DNA of 64,000 bases from Planctomycetota bacterium. GTDB taxonomy: Bacteria; Planctomycetota; UBA1135. A model generated the notes under the pieces. The model searched no databases, was not told the origin of the DNA, and was given only the letters and a program-made list of their open reading frames with translations. The stretch's first letter is position 1, and the number at the start of each line of letters is the position of its first letter. A program made the translations under genes and the position numbers. Positions 45,041 to 53,495 of this stretch are shown piece by piece. Location: positions 378,738-442,737 of the forward strand of contig JAJFFC010000008.1 of assembly GCA_021776795.1 (NCBI GenBank). Reading direction: 5' to 3'.

Positions 45041-45129
45041 GTGTCCATCCTAGAGTCCAGTCGGGACTCATGTCACTCAAACCCCGCTCTCTGCGCCTGG
45101 TTTCGGCGCAAAAGGGCGAGGACAGCCCC

Positions 45130-45735
45130 TTATCGGCGCAAAGCCGCGCCGCGCCAGCGCTCTTGGGCCGCCAAAACCAGCTCCGCAACCTGATCCCAGT
45201 TCTCTGCGCGGGGGCCAGGAACCAGGAGATTGGTGCTGTTGGCATAGACGATGACCTCGGCGCCGTCTTCCCGCAGCTGCTCCACATTCTTCGGCGTGTC
45301 CTCGATGTACAGGTGCGCCCCGACTGCTTTCTTGTCGCCCATGAAGCACAAATCGTAATATGGGATGTCGTGGCGGTCGAGCCAAGCGATGGTCTGCTGC
45401 ACCGCGGTCATGTGGAAACGACCAATGAACAAGCGGTGGGTAATGATACGAATTTGCACCTCTTGCGCACTCAACTCACGCAGTACTTGTGGCGCACGCG
45501 CCATCGGTTCCAGGCAACCAAATAAGTCGCGCTGGGTGACCGCAAAACGGTGCAAGGCTTTGTAGCCACCTGGCGCTTCGGGGACGCCCCATTCGGGCAA
45601 GCCATAAGTGGGTTCCGGGTGCAGAGAAGATTCGTCTACCCCTAGCCATTCGGCAGCAATCGGGCGCAAGCCACGGTAAAAATCTGCCGTGCAGCCGTCG
45701 AGGTCTAAGCCGAGGATGAAGCGCTCATTCGTCAC
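45130..45735 (-). CDS. 5'-nucleotidase of the NT5C (HAD) family
   Basis: A 201-residue HAD-superfamily hydrolase. FILGLDLDGCTADF gives the DxDG nucleophile motif, RIITHRLFIG motif II, and DLCFMGDKKAVGAHLYIEDTPKNVE motifs III/IV. Length and the HLYIEDTP pattern fit the 5'(3')-deoxyribonucleotidase-like group. Start GTG 45735 (MTNERFILGLD) was chosen because the frame upstream would overlap the divergent gene. There are 50 bases between the two starts. Confidence 0.82.
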   Translation of the reverse strand: MTNERFILGLDLDGCTADFYRGLRPIAAEWLGVDESSLHPEPTYGLPEWGVPEAPGGYKALHRFAVTQRDLFGCLEPMARAPQVLRELSAQEVQIRIITHRLFIGRFHMTAVQQTIAWLDRHDIPYYDLCFMGDKKAVGAHLYIEDTPKNVEQLREDGAEVIVYANSTNLLVPGPRAENWDQVAELVLAAQERWRGAALRR

Positions 45736-45785
45736 CTGTGCATGATAGTCGGGCGCAATCGCGAATACTGCGTTAGGATGCGCAG

Positions 45786-46544
45786 GTGTCCTGTTGTCAT
45801 TATTGCCAAGCACCCATGACGGAAGGTGCGGCCTTTTGCGTGAATTGCGGACAGGACCGCCCCGGTGCACCGCGCCCCAAGCGCCTCCAGGAACCGGCCG
45901 CCGCGCCCAATTTTCATGACCGGGTTGGCTTGCAAGGCGGTAACGCCATGCGTCTGTTGATTGCCCTATTGGCGACCATGTTCGGCAGCACGGTGCTGAT
46001 CTTGCTGATCCTGCCAGACAGCGAGTACATCATGCTCTATGCGGGCATCGCTATGGCGATTGCCACCACACTGTGCGCATTGCCCGAGGCAGAGGAGATT
46101 CGACGGCTATTCGCCATCGATCGTGTCCTGCGCCCGATGCCCTGGATTGCAGCGATTGTAGTCACCCCATTTCTGCCCCTACTCGCCGATCTTTGGATCG
46201 CCTTCCTAGGCATCCAAGAATCAGCGAGCTACGACTCCCTCGAAGGCATGACCCCCGCCATGGCGCTATTGACCATTGCCATCATGCCGGGCATCTTCGA
46301 AGAATTGGCCTTTCGCGGCGTGGTCCTGGGCAATCTGCGCCATATGTTGTCCCTGCGCAATGCCCACCTGCTTACGGCGTTCCTGTTTACGGCAATCCAC
46401 TTTTCACCGCTCATCTTCCCCTATCATTTCATCATTGCCCTGTTTTTGGGCTGGTTGCGCCAGCGCAGCGGCTCTCTCTTGGTCCCGATGTTTGCCCACG
46501 CCTTGCATAACGCAGTCATCGTGTTCATTTATGATGCTGCCTGA
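45786..46544 (+). CDS. CPBP-family intramembrane protease with N-terminal zinc ribbon
   Basis: The first 25 residues form a zinc ribbon (CCHYCQAP ... FCVNCGQD, two CxxC pairs). Multiple membrane helices follow, and the CPBP/CAAX-protease signature: EELAFRG (motif 1, EExxxR), FTAIHFSPL (FxxxH) and HALHNAVIVF (HxxxN). It is 252 residues, starting at GTG 45786. The CPBP protease domain could process prenylated or small peptides; in many bacteria it remains uncharacterised. The first gene of a rightward set with DUF2752 and GYF_2 proteins; the next ATG follows its stop directly. Confidence 0.87.
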   Translation: MSCCHYCQAPMTEGAAFCVNCGQDRPGAPRPKRLQEPAAAPNFHDRVGLQGGNAMRLLIALLATMFGSTVLILLILPDSEYIMLYAGIAMAIATTLCALPEAEEIRRLFAIDRVLRPMPWIAAIVVTPFLPLLADLWIAFLGIQESASYDSLEGMTPAMALLTIAIMPGIFEELAFRGVVLGNLRHMLSLRNAHLLTAFLFTAIHFSPLIFPYHFIIALFLGWLRQRSGSLLVPMFAHALHNAVIVFIYDAA

Positions 46545-46916
46545 ATGATGCCCGTTCCCCTGCTCCCCAGGCTCTGGCTGCCTGCTTTACTGCTCTTTGG
46601 CTTAGTGGCTGTGGCGTCCATGCTGCAGGTCGATGCCCAAGGACTCAGCTGGCTAGGCCAACGCTTACCTTCCGTTTGCCTTTGGCAAAGCGAGAACGGT
46701 GGGTGCCCTGGCTGCGGAACCACCCGCGCTGGCGTATTGCTGCTCCAAGGACAGATTTGGCAAAGCCTGCAGATGCAACCGGCACTTCCTTTGTTCCTTG
46801 GCGCGGCATGGTTTAGCTGGCGCCGCCCTTCCCCATCCCGTCGGAAAATCGCCCTTGGCTTGGCGATCGCCGGCCTTGCTCTTGCCTCTGGCCCTCTGGT
46901 CCTCGCCATTTTGTAA
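46545..46916 (+). CDS. DUF2752 membrane protein
   Basis: A 123-residue protein with three predicted helices and the family signature CLWQSENGGCPGCGTTRAGVLLLQG, in which cysteines and Thr-Thr-Arg are conserved. The function of DUF2752 is unknown. It starts immediately after the CPBP protease stop and is followed 2 bases later by the GYF_2 gene, so the set is very likely one operon. The second Met (46548) is an equally good start. Confidence 0.85.
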   Translation: MMPVPLLPRLWLPALLLFGLVAVASMLQVDAQGLSWLGQRLPSVCLWQSENGGCPGCGTTRAGVLLLQGQIWQSLQMQPALPLFLGAAWFSWRRPSPSRRKIALGLAIAGLALASGPLVLAIL

Positions 46917-46918
46917 TT

Positions 46919-47479
46919 ATGGGTGACTTCGCACTCCTCATTGGGTATCTCATTTCCTATTTGGTCATGGGAATCGTTTGCAGCTTGATTGCTCGTAATC
47001 GTGGACGTAGCCCAGTCGGTTGGTTTTTCATTGGCTTCTTCGCCAGTTGCATCGGTTTGATTTTGGTCTTGGTGTTGCCTGACCTGAATCAGGAACAAGA
47101 GCGAGAGGAAAGCGAGCGTCGTCGTCGCCGTCGCTTGGAAGAGGAACTCATGCAAGAGCGCATGAAGAACCAGGCTTTCCGCGGCCATGCCACGACCCGG
47201 CTCGATGCCCATGATGGTGAGCTCGGCATCGATACCAAATCTGGGGCGCCGTCTGCCTTGCCGCCGCCCCCTGCCCCGCGCGCGCATGTCGAAGGTGTCC
47301 CGGCAGATGGCTGGTACGTCGCCATGCCTGGCCATGAGCCAGAAGGCCCCATGGCCGTCAGTGAAGTGCAAGCGCGCATCGAAGCGGGCGATGTCAACAA
47401 ACGCACCTTGGTGTGGCATGAGAGCTTCGATGACTGGAAGACTGCGGGTGATTCTCCACTGCACATCTGGCTGTCATGA
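46919..47479 (+). CDS. Membrane protein with C-terminal GYF_2 domain
   Basis: A 186-residue protein with two N-terminal helices (about 5-25 and 38-56), an Arg/Glu-rich probable coiled coil (EQEREESERRRRRRLEEELM), a linker, then a GYF_2-type domain (DUF4339; GWYVAMPGHEPEGPMAVSEV ... TLVWHESFDDWKTAGD). GYF_2 domains bind proline-rich partners or act as membrane adaptors. Coupled downstream by a 4-base overlap. Confidence 0.8.
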   Translation: MGDFALLIGYLISYLVMGIVCSLIARNRGRSPVGWFFIGFFASCIGLILVLVLPDLNQEQEREESERRRRRRLEEELMQERMKNQAFRGHATTRLDAHDGELGIDTKSGAPSALPPPPAPRAHVEGVPADGWYVAMPGHEPEGPMAVSEVQARIEAGDVNKRTLVWHESFDDWKTAGDSPLHIWLS

Positions 47480-48372
47480 ATCCGGAACCCGGCACCGTCC
47501 AACTGCAGGGGCTTTATGAAGGCCCGGTTTCCTCGTGGGCTCCACAGCAGGAGTTGGTCGCCGATGCTCTGCGCCGCGCCGGTGCGCCAGATAATTGCCT
47601 GCATGCTGTCACTCACGGCGGCCGTGGATCCTTAGAGCCCGAGCCCATTCTGTTCCCGCGTGGGCAATTTGCCGATGCGCCCGCCGATTGCGTCGCGTTG
47701 GCTTTGGAGTTGATGCTGGAAGAGACACTCGGTGGCAAGCCCGACGAATGGTTCTCAACCTTGCGCGTAATTGAATACCAGGAGCGCGTGCAAATTGAAT
47801 CGTTGATTCAGGTCAATGAAGATGGCATTCGCGGCATTTCGCGCGAACAGCCGTGGACGCCGGTCCCGCAGAAATCACTCAAAGATCGCATCTGGCAAAA
47901 CAAGCTCATTTTGAGTTTGGCCATCCTGGCCTTTTTGGTGTACGGCTTCTTCAATCGCCACAAGGTGGGCGAATGGGTCCACGCATTTGAAACGCGCTTC
48001 TTTTCCGAGGACTTCGCGATTGCGGAAGAGTACCGCCAAGAGTTAAATGGCTTTGGCACTTTCTTATACGCCGAAGCAGAGATCGAGGAAGAATCGAATC
48101 AGCTGGTCGTGACCTTGCGCCAGACCAACGCCTACCCACAAACGCCTAGCGATTTCGATTTGGCACGCGATCAAGCCGACCGCTTGGAAGGAATTGCCTT
48201 GGCCGCTTTAGAACTAGGCAAAGCGCAAGTGGTCTTGCACTTCAACGCTGGCGACGTCCAACGCAGGACGGTTTCGCTCGTCGACTGGGAGGACGATGGC
48301 TCCTTGCGCTTCAAGTTCGAGACCACTTCGTGGAGGGGCACCGAGTTGACTCTGTTGGAGATAGAGTCTTAA
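47476..48372 (+). CDS. Membrane-anchored hypothetical protein
   Basis: Unrecognised. The 298-residue product has a soluble N-terminal domain of about 125 residues, one hydrophobic segment (LILSLAILAFLVYGFF, about 138-153), and a C-terminal beta-rich domain of about 135 residues (GFGTFLYAEAEIEEESNQLVVTL, FNAGDVQRRTVSLVDWEDD). The last member of the CPBP/DUF2752/GYF_2 operon, coupled by an ATGA overlap, and convergent with the DUF1080 gene with overlapping stops. Confidence 0.75.
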   Translation: MNPEPGTVQLQGLYEGPVSSWAPQQELVADALRRAGAPDNCLHAVTHGGRGSLEPEPILFPRGQFADAPADCVALALELMLEETLGGKPDEWFSTLRVIEYQERVQIESLIQVNEDGIRGISREQPWTPVPQKSLKDRIWQNKLILSLAILAFLVYGFFNRHKVGEWVHAFETRFFSEDFAIAEEYRQELNGFGTFLYAEAEIEEESNQLVVTLRQTNAYPQTPSDFDLARDQADRLEGIALAALELGKAQVVLHFNAGDVQRRTVSLVDWEDDGSLRFKFETTSWRGTELTLLEIES

Positions 48373-49163
48373 TTCTGCCGCGCCAACGGCAAGACTTCGA
48401 TTACGCGGAACTCGACGGGGTGGCTTTCCGATTGTAGGGAGAGTGTGCCCTGCTCTAACAGGAGCTCACCGCTTGCCGCGTATAGCGCTTGGGCATCGGC
48501 ATCGTTTTCGTCGAGCTGCGGCTGTTGATAGGACAACACTTCTTGGCCGTCGAGGAAATGGCGGATGACCTGGGAACCACGCACTTCGACTTCGATCCAC
48601 ACCCAGTCGTCGCCATGGTTGGTCGCCGAGGAAGAGTCGGTACAGTGACGCCGCACCAGTTCTTCGTTCATCACCACATGAGTCCCCGGAGTGCAAAGGT
48701 TGGCATTGGCGCGGTCGTTCTTGCCATCGCCGCCGAGTAACTGCACTTCAATCGACACCGGGAAATCTTGGTCCACGCGCATGCTTTCTGCGCTTTGCCC
48801 ATGCACCATGAGACCGCTGTTGCGCCAGGCCCAACCGGGGCCTCCGGACATCTGCTGGCCTAAAAATCGATATTCCACGCGCAGGCGGTAGTCGGTCCAA
48901 GGCATGTCATGAAACAGATGACCGAAGCGGTCGTCGTAGTTGCCTTGGTAGTTGCTGTAGTCGACGGCAATCACGCCATCGCGCACGAGAAAGGTGCGCA
49001 AGGGATCCTCCCCTGCCGCATAGCCGCGAATCTTAGGCGTCCAGCCGCTTAAGGATTGGCCGTCGAACAAGGACTCCCAAGTGGATTCCTGCTCGATTTC
49101 GGTTGGTGATTCCGGGCTTTGACACGCAGCGAAAAGCAAAAGACAAGGCAGGAGTGACTTCAT
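48369..49163 (-). CDS. DUF1080 (3-keto-disaccharide-hydrolase-like) lipoprotein
   Basis: A 264-residue lipoprotein: MKSLLPCLLLFAACQSPESP has a good lipobox (FAAC). The domain LFDGQSLSGWTPKIRG ... WTDYRLRVEYRFLGQQ ... WRNSGLMVHGQ ... WVWIEVEVRGSQVIRHFLDGQEV is DUF1080, a concanavalin-like fold common in planctomycetes and linked to glycan binding or hydrolysis. ATG 49163 overlaps the stop of the preceding DUF302 gene (ATGA); ATG 49169 in frame is an alternative. Confidence 0.9.
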   Translation of the reverse strand: MKSLLPCLLLFAACQSPESPTEIEQESTWESLFDGQSLSGWTPKIRGYAAGEDPLRTFLVRDGVIAVDYSNYQGNYDDRFGHLFHDMPWTDYRLRVEYRFLGQQMSGGPGWAWRNSGLMVHGQSAESMRVDQDFPVSIEVQLLGGDGKNDRANANLCTPGTHVVMNEELVRRHCTDSSSATNHGDDWVWIEVEVRGSQVIRHFLDGQEVLSYQQPQLDENDADAQALYAASGELLLEQGTLSLQSESHPVEFRVIEVLPLARQN

Positions 49164-49543
49164 GAACATTGCTTCAGGAGTTGGGTCAGTTCGACTTCGG
49201 CTTGCGCCGCAATGGCGATTGCCTCTGCGCTGGCACCACAAGCAAGCACCGCAGCTTGGGGAGAGGAAAGCCCAAGATGGCATTGGCCCTGGTCAGTCCA
49301 AACCGCAATGCGCCAAGGCAGGGCCCGACTGAGCCCAGGATCCATCTCTAAAAGTTTTTGCGCTTGTTCGGCATGAACCACTTCCAGGACCCATGAAGTC
49401 TCGGCGCAGGTGGCTTGGCGCGTTTGCAAAATGCCCTGCAGATCAAAGACGTGCAGCACAGCGTAATGCTGGGCTGCGAATGCCTGAGGCAAATCTGAAA
49501 TGATCAGATCAGGGTGCTTGCTGCTGGTGACGGTAGGTTCCAT
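49160..49543 (-). CDS. DUF302-like protein
   Basis: A 127-residue soluble protein. Segments YAVLHVFDLQGILQTR, WVLEVVHAEQAQKLLEMDPGLSRALPWRIAVW follow the pattern of DUF302 (family form: lgv cnP..A...l...p..g..LPc.v.Vy). DUF302 proteins have no assigned activity. It lacks a signal peptide and is coupled by ATGA to the DUF1080 lipoprotein gene. Confidence 0.68.
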   Translation of the reverse strand: MEPTVTSSKHPDLIISDLPQAFAAQHYAVLHVFDLQGILQTRQATCAETSWVLEVVHAEQAQKLLEMDPGLSRALPWRIAVWTDQGQCHLGLSSPQAAVLACGASAEAIAIAAQAEVELTQLLKQCS

Positions 49544-49646
49544 GGCCCGGCTGAAGGGTCCGCGTGAGGCAACACTCCTACTTAAAAGGTGCGCGGCACA
49601 CCATACGATTGCTCTTCGGTCACCCGTCGAGTCTAGCAGGCGGTGC

Positions 49647-50537
49647 TTACCAGCTGTAAAAGCCCTCGCCGCTCTTCTGCCCTAGCTTGCCAGCTGCCAC
49701 CATATCGCGCATGACCTGCGGCGGCGCAAAGCGCGGTCCAAGCTCCTGTTCCAGGTATTCGGCAATGCCCAGGCGCACATCAAGGCCGACCAAATCAGTC
49801 AGGCGCAATGGCCCCATGGGGTGGCGATAGCCAAGCACCATGGCTTTATCGATGTCTTCGGCGCTGGCCACCCCCTCTTCAAACATGCGCATAGCTTCGA
49901 GGCCGATGCAAACGCCCAAGCGCGAACTGGCGAAACCAGGTGAGTCGGTAACCACAATCGGCTCCTTGCCGAGGCGATGCGCCAAGGCCACGGCCAAGCT
50001 GCGGTCGGCGTCGGCGGTTTTGCTGCCAGTCACCACTTCCAACAGCTTCATGACCGGCACTGGGTTGAAGAAGTGCATGCCGAGGAAACGCGAAGGATTG
50101 TGCAGAGCAGAAGCGATGGCATCGATCGACAGAGAGGAAGTGTTGCTCGCCAGCAGCGTTTCTTGACTGACGTGTTCTTCGACTTGCAGTAGCAAACTGC
50201 GCTTCAGCTCTAATTTTTCAGGAACCGCTTCGACCACGACATGGGCACCAGAACATGCTTCGGCAATGTCGGTCGACATGCTGATGCGCTTGCGCGTAGC
50301 TTTCGCACTGTCTTCGGACATGCGGCCCTTCTCCATTGCCTTGGCCAACATGCGATCGACGTTGGCCAAGCCATGCAGCAAAGGCTCTTCGGCGATGTCG
50401 TACAGCACCACATCTAGGCCTGCCTGCGCAAGCACTTGGGCAATGCCGTTACCCATGGTGCCGGCGCCAAGCACGGTGGCTTTTTGCAGGAGCTCGGAAG
50501 GGTCGTGGGCGGAAGGCGCGGAGGCGGAATCAGTCAT
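49647..50537 (-). CDS. 3-hydroxybutyryl-CoA dehydrogenase
   Basis: A 296-residue NAD-dependent dehydrogenase of 3-hydroxyacyl-CoA. The Rossmann motif is ATVLGAGTMGNGIAQVLAQAG; the active-site regions FLGMHFFNPVPVMKLLEVV, DSPGFASSRLGVCIGLEAMRMFEEGVAS and GYRHPMGPLRLTDLVGLD are typical of PaaH/Hbd enzymes. The start was placed at ATG 50537 (MTDSASAPS). It probably takes part in short-chain fatty acid oxidation or butyrate-type metabolism together with ligases such as the one at the left edge of the window. Confidence 0.93.
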   Translation of the reverse strand: MTDSASAPSAHDPSELLQKATVLGAGTMGNGIAQVLAQAGLDVVLYDIAEEPLLHGLANVDRMLAKAMEKGRMSEDSAKATRKRISMSTDIAEACSGAHVVVEAVPEKLELKRSLLLQVEEHVSQETLLASNTSSLSIDAIASALHNPSRFLGMHFFNPVPVMKLLEVVTGSKTADADRSLAVALAHRLGKEPIVVTDSPGFASSRLGVCIGLEAMRMFEEGVASAEDIDKAMVLGYRHPMGPLRLTDLVGLDVRLGIAEYLEQELGPRFAPPQVMRDMVAAGKLGQKSGEGFYSW

Positions 50538-50591
50538 GGCTAGGTCCTTGGGTCCGCGAGATTTTAGCCTTGCCTCAGTCACCCTTTGTGC

Positions 50592-51164
50592 TCACCAACG
50601 AAAGACCATGGCCAGGCGCCAAGAATCGTCGAAAGTGTCATAGCCGAAATCCACGCCCAACTCAGGCGAAGGGGTCCACAGCACACCTGACTGCAAGTTT
50701 CCGCCCCAGTACACGGTGCCCAGGATGGCGACGTCGCGCCCACCGCGGTTTTCAATGCTACGGTCATAAAAGTTGCCAATGCCCCCACCGCCATAAACCG
50801 CGATGTCATTGGTGATGCGAAAGAGGCCGCCCATGGAATAGACCACAGCACCTTGATATTCATCGAAGCGCACACTGTCGGAGCCATCGCCGTCGTCGGT
50901 GCGATCGCGCGAAGTATCGCTGAGCAAAAGATCTAGACCAATCACCGAGTCGAAACGCAACGCGGCATAGCTGCCGACGCGGCTGGTGCCGGCGCTATAT
51001 GCCGCCAAAGTCATGCCGGTACGGGCGTTGTCTCCAGAGAGCCCACTGGCTGCCCCCACCGCAAAGGCTTCGAGCGGCAGCATGCCATGATCGGGGCCAT
51101 GCGGAAGTGCGCAGGATCCACAGCCCAATGCCAGCACGGCGCAACGAAGTAGCGGAGAAAGCAC
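50592..51164 (-). CDS. Small outer-membrane beta-barrel-like protein
   Basis: A 190-residue exported protein with a probable lipoprotein signal (LLRCAVLALGCGSC). Alternating aromatic/glycine strands (FRITNDIAVYGGGGIGNFYD, LGVDFGYDTFDDSWRLAMVFRW) and a C-terminal aromatic residue resemble outer-membrane barrels of the PagL/OmpX size class. A role cannot be assigned. It follows the oligosaccharyltransferase-like gene with a 3-base gap. Confidence 0.7.
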   Translation of the reverse strand: MLSPLLRCAVLALGCGSCALPHGPDHGMLPLEAFAVGAASGLSGDNARTGMTLAAYSAGTSRVGSYAALRFDSVIGLDLLLSDTSRDRTDDGDGSDSVRFDEYQGAVVYSMGGLFRITNDIAVYGGGGIGNFYDRSIENRGGRDVAILGTVYWGGNLQSGVLWTPSPELGVDFGYDTFDDSWRLAMVFRW

Positions 51165-51167
51165 GCC

Positions 51168-53495
51168 TTATTCTAAAAGCACAGAGCTTCCTTCTAGGAC
51201 GGCTTGCTCGGGAATCTCGAGCGTTTGCGCCTCAGCGTCGCCAAGACGGTAGGTCGGGTTCACGACATCGGCATCGTGATTGCGATTGGTGGCGTAGGGG
51301 ACGCGAAGCTTGGCCACGCCCTGCGCATTGGCGACGGCTTCGTCGGCCCACATGCCGCGCAGGAAGACCTTGCCGCTGACGTCGCGGAACTGGAAGGGAA
51401 TCTCAATCCGCAACACCGCGCCTGGTGCCGTTTGCGCCTGGACCTCGGCTCCGCGTACGACTTGCCACAAGCGACCCGCCGAGGTGATCCCGCCCAGCTG
51501 TTCCGGCACCTCCACGGGCACCGGCGAAACATGGGCTAGGCGCAAGAAGGGCAATGGCGATGCCGGACCTTGTGGGCCATCGACATCGCCAAGATTGAAG
51601 ACTTGTGCCCCCACGCTTTGGAAAAACTGTGCACTGAAGCGACGGCCGGAGCCTTTGCCTGAACCCGTAGCTTCGAGGTAGTCACTCATGGGAACCCCAA
51701 GCGCCTTGCATAACCCGGATAAGACATCGGGGAAGCGCGAGGTGATCATCACCCAGGCCACTTCGCGTTGCCGCAGCACGCCTTCCGCTTCTTCTGCACT
51801 AGCTGTCAGGAAGAAACGCGCCGGCGCTTGAAAGGAATCCATGCCGATGTAGCTGCCGAAATTACTGGCGATGCTCGGCCGTTGTGCAGCCCATTCCAAG
51901 GCATGACCGAAATCCCATGCCGCCAAAACTGGCGCGCGCGTCAAGGGATCTTGCGGGCCAAGGGGTGGGGCATCGGGGGCTTGTTCTAGCCACTGCAGAA
52001 GCGAACGCTCTGCACCATAGACCGCGTCGAAGCGCGACTGGGTGCCCCTCTCCATGGCGTAGGAAACTGTGGGCGCCTGAAGTGCGAGAGGCAGAAGCAA
52101 GCAGCCCAAAGAGGCAAGGCTTCCTTTCGGCAGAGAAGCGAGAGTTGCTTGCGACCACTGTGGCTTGCGGCGGATGATGTCGGCAAGCCACCACGCCAAC
52201 AACAAGGCCAATGGTGCGGCCAGGGGCTCGGCGAAGCGGCGTTGTGCCATGGCCTGAATCGCCAACAGAGGTACCGCAATCAATAAAGGCCACCACTCTT
52301 CTTCCTTGCGCTGGAAGATGGCTCGCGCGGCATAAAACAAGGCAAAGGGCATGAGCAATACCCCGAATCCAATCCATCGGGCGAAGCCACCGGTTTGATA
52401 AGGATCTTTCCCCCACAGCGACGCCGACTCCGCAATCGAAGCCATGAACTGATCGGCGCGCGAGGACCAAGCGAAGGCCTCGCGCAATCCTGCTGCTGGA
52501 CCCAGGTCTAGAGTCAGCAGGATGCCCGCACCAAGGGCGCCGAGAATCCCCACTGCAGGGATGTACCAGCGCTGCCAAGCCTCCTTAAGGAAGAGTGGCG
52601 GCAAGAAAACCAATGCGCCCAAGTTCAACCACATGGCGTGGAAGTAACTCAGATTGACCACCATCCATGGGTGCTCCACCTTCCATGGGCTTTGCAAAAT
52701 CGCTGGCCCCAACGCGACTAGGGCAAGTGCGTGGAAGAAGAAGCCAAAGGCGCACAGGCCTTTGCGCCAGTCCGCGGAACTGCGCCATAGCCAAACCGCC
52801 AACACCAGTTGTAAGGGCAGAATGTAGAGCACGGCGCCAACCCAGCTGCCGAGAAGAACGCCGGCGATGGTGCCACAAAGTGCGCCAAAGACGCTTGCCC
52901 GCCGCACCACAGCAAAGGCGCGAAAACGAATCGCCAAGGTGAACAGCACCAGCAAGGCCGTCGCCATCATCGACACAAAGCTATGGTGGTCGGCCACGCC
53001 GGGAGCGCTGTAATGAATCGCGCCGTAGCTAAAGGCAAACAACAATCCACACAGCAACAAAGCCCGCCGCCCTGCCAAGATTCCTGCAGCGGCCGCGACC
53101 AAAATCGTGGTCAGCAAACTGAAGAACAATGGCAACTCGGCCATCGATTGCTCGAGCGGAAGTCGCCCGCCACTGTCATCGGCCAAAGCCGAAGCGACCA
53201 TGGTGTAGTAAGGCGGCCACGGCACCACCGCACCTTGCGGCGCATTGAGATATGGATCAAACGCTGCCGGCAATCCCACCTCTTGGCGGAAGCGTTCCAC
53301 GCGGCGCATGTGATAGAGGCCATCTGGGTCGAGACTAAACCAACGCTCGACGTCGCCCGCTTGCACTTGCTCCACGCTCGTGTTGTCGGCCAGCGGCACC
53401 GAGCGCATTTGCAGCGCTTCGCGCGCAATCCAAGCACAAAAGACCACCAGCCCCATAAGGAGCACAGTCGACCAGGTGCGGGCAGGAAGTTTCAT
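51168..53495 (-). CDS. STT3/PglB-like oligosaccharyltransferase family membrane protein
   Basis: A 775-residue membrane protein with about 12 helices followed by a soluble C-terminal domain. After helix 1 comes WFSLDPDGLYHMRRVERF, matching the first catalytic DxD loop of STT3/PglB; GVADHHSFVSMMAT fits the second metal-binding (DHH) loop; WDFGHALEWAAQRPSIASN near residue 535 resembles the WWDYG acceptor-binding motif, with the first W replaced. Such enzymes transfer a lipid-linked glycan to Asn of exported proteins. No other glycosylation genes adjoin it, so the donor is unknown. Its start overlaps the DUF5916 stop by one base (TGATG). Confidence 0.85.
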   Translation of the reverse strand: MKLPARTWSTVLLMGLVVFCAWIAREALQMRSVPLADNTSVEQVQAGDVERWFSLDPDGLYHMRRVERFRQEVGLPAAFDPYLNAPQGAVVPWPPYYTMVASALADDSGGRLPLEQSMAELPLFFSLLTTILVAAAAGILAGRRALLLCGLLFAFSYGAIHYSAPGVADHHSFVSMMATALLVLFTLAIRFRAFAVVRRASVFGALCGTIAGVLLGSWVGAVLYILPLQLVLAVWLWRSSADWRKGLCAFGFFFHALALVALGPAILQSPWKVEHPWMVVNLSYFHAMWLNLGALVFLPPLFLKEAWQRWYIPAVGILGALGAGILLTLDLGPAAGLREAFAWSSRADQFMASIAESASLWGKDPYQTGGFARWIGFGVLLMPFALFYAARAIFQRKEEEWWPLLIAVPLLAIQAMAQRRFAEPLAAPLALLLAWWLADIIRRKPQWSQATLASLPKGSLASLGCLLLPLALQAPTVSYAMERGTQSRFDAVYGAERSLLQWLEQAPDAPPLGPQDPLTRAPVLAAWDFGHALEWAAQRPSIASNFGSYIGMDSFQAPARFFLTASAEEAEGVLRQREVAWVMITSRFPDVLSGLCKALGVPMSDYLEATGSGKGSGRRFSAQFFQSVGAQVFNLGDVDGPQGPASPLPFLRLAHVSPVPVEVPEQLGGITSAGRLWQVVRGAEVQAQTAPGAVLRIEIPFQFRDVSGKVFLRGMWADEAVANAQGVAKLRVPYATNRNHDADVVNPTYRLGDAEAQTLEIPEQAVLEGSSVLLE

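Noticed and set aside
45053-45120. Small inverted repeats (GAGTCC/GGACTC and GCGCC/GGCGC) between the nucleotidase and DUF1800 genes
   Set aside because: Short stems without a T-run in the transcribed direction; too weak to call a terminator.
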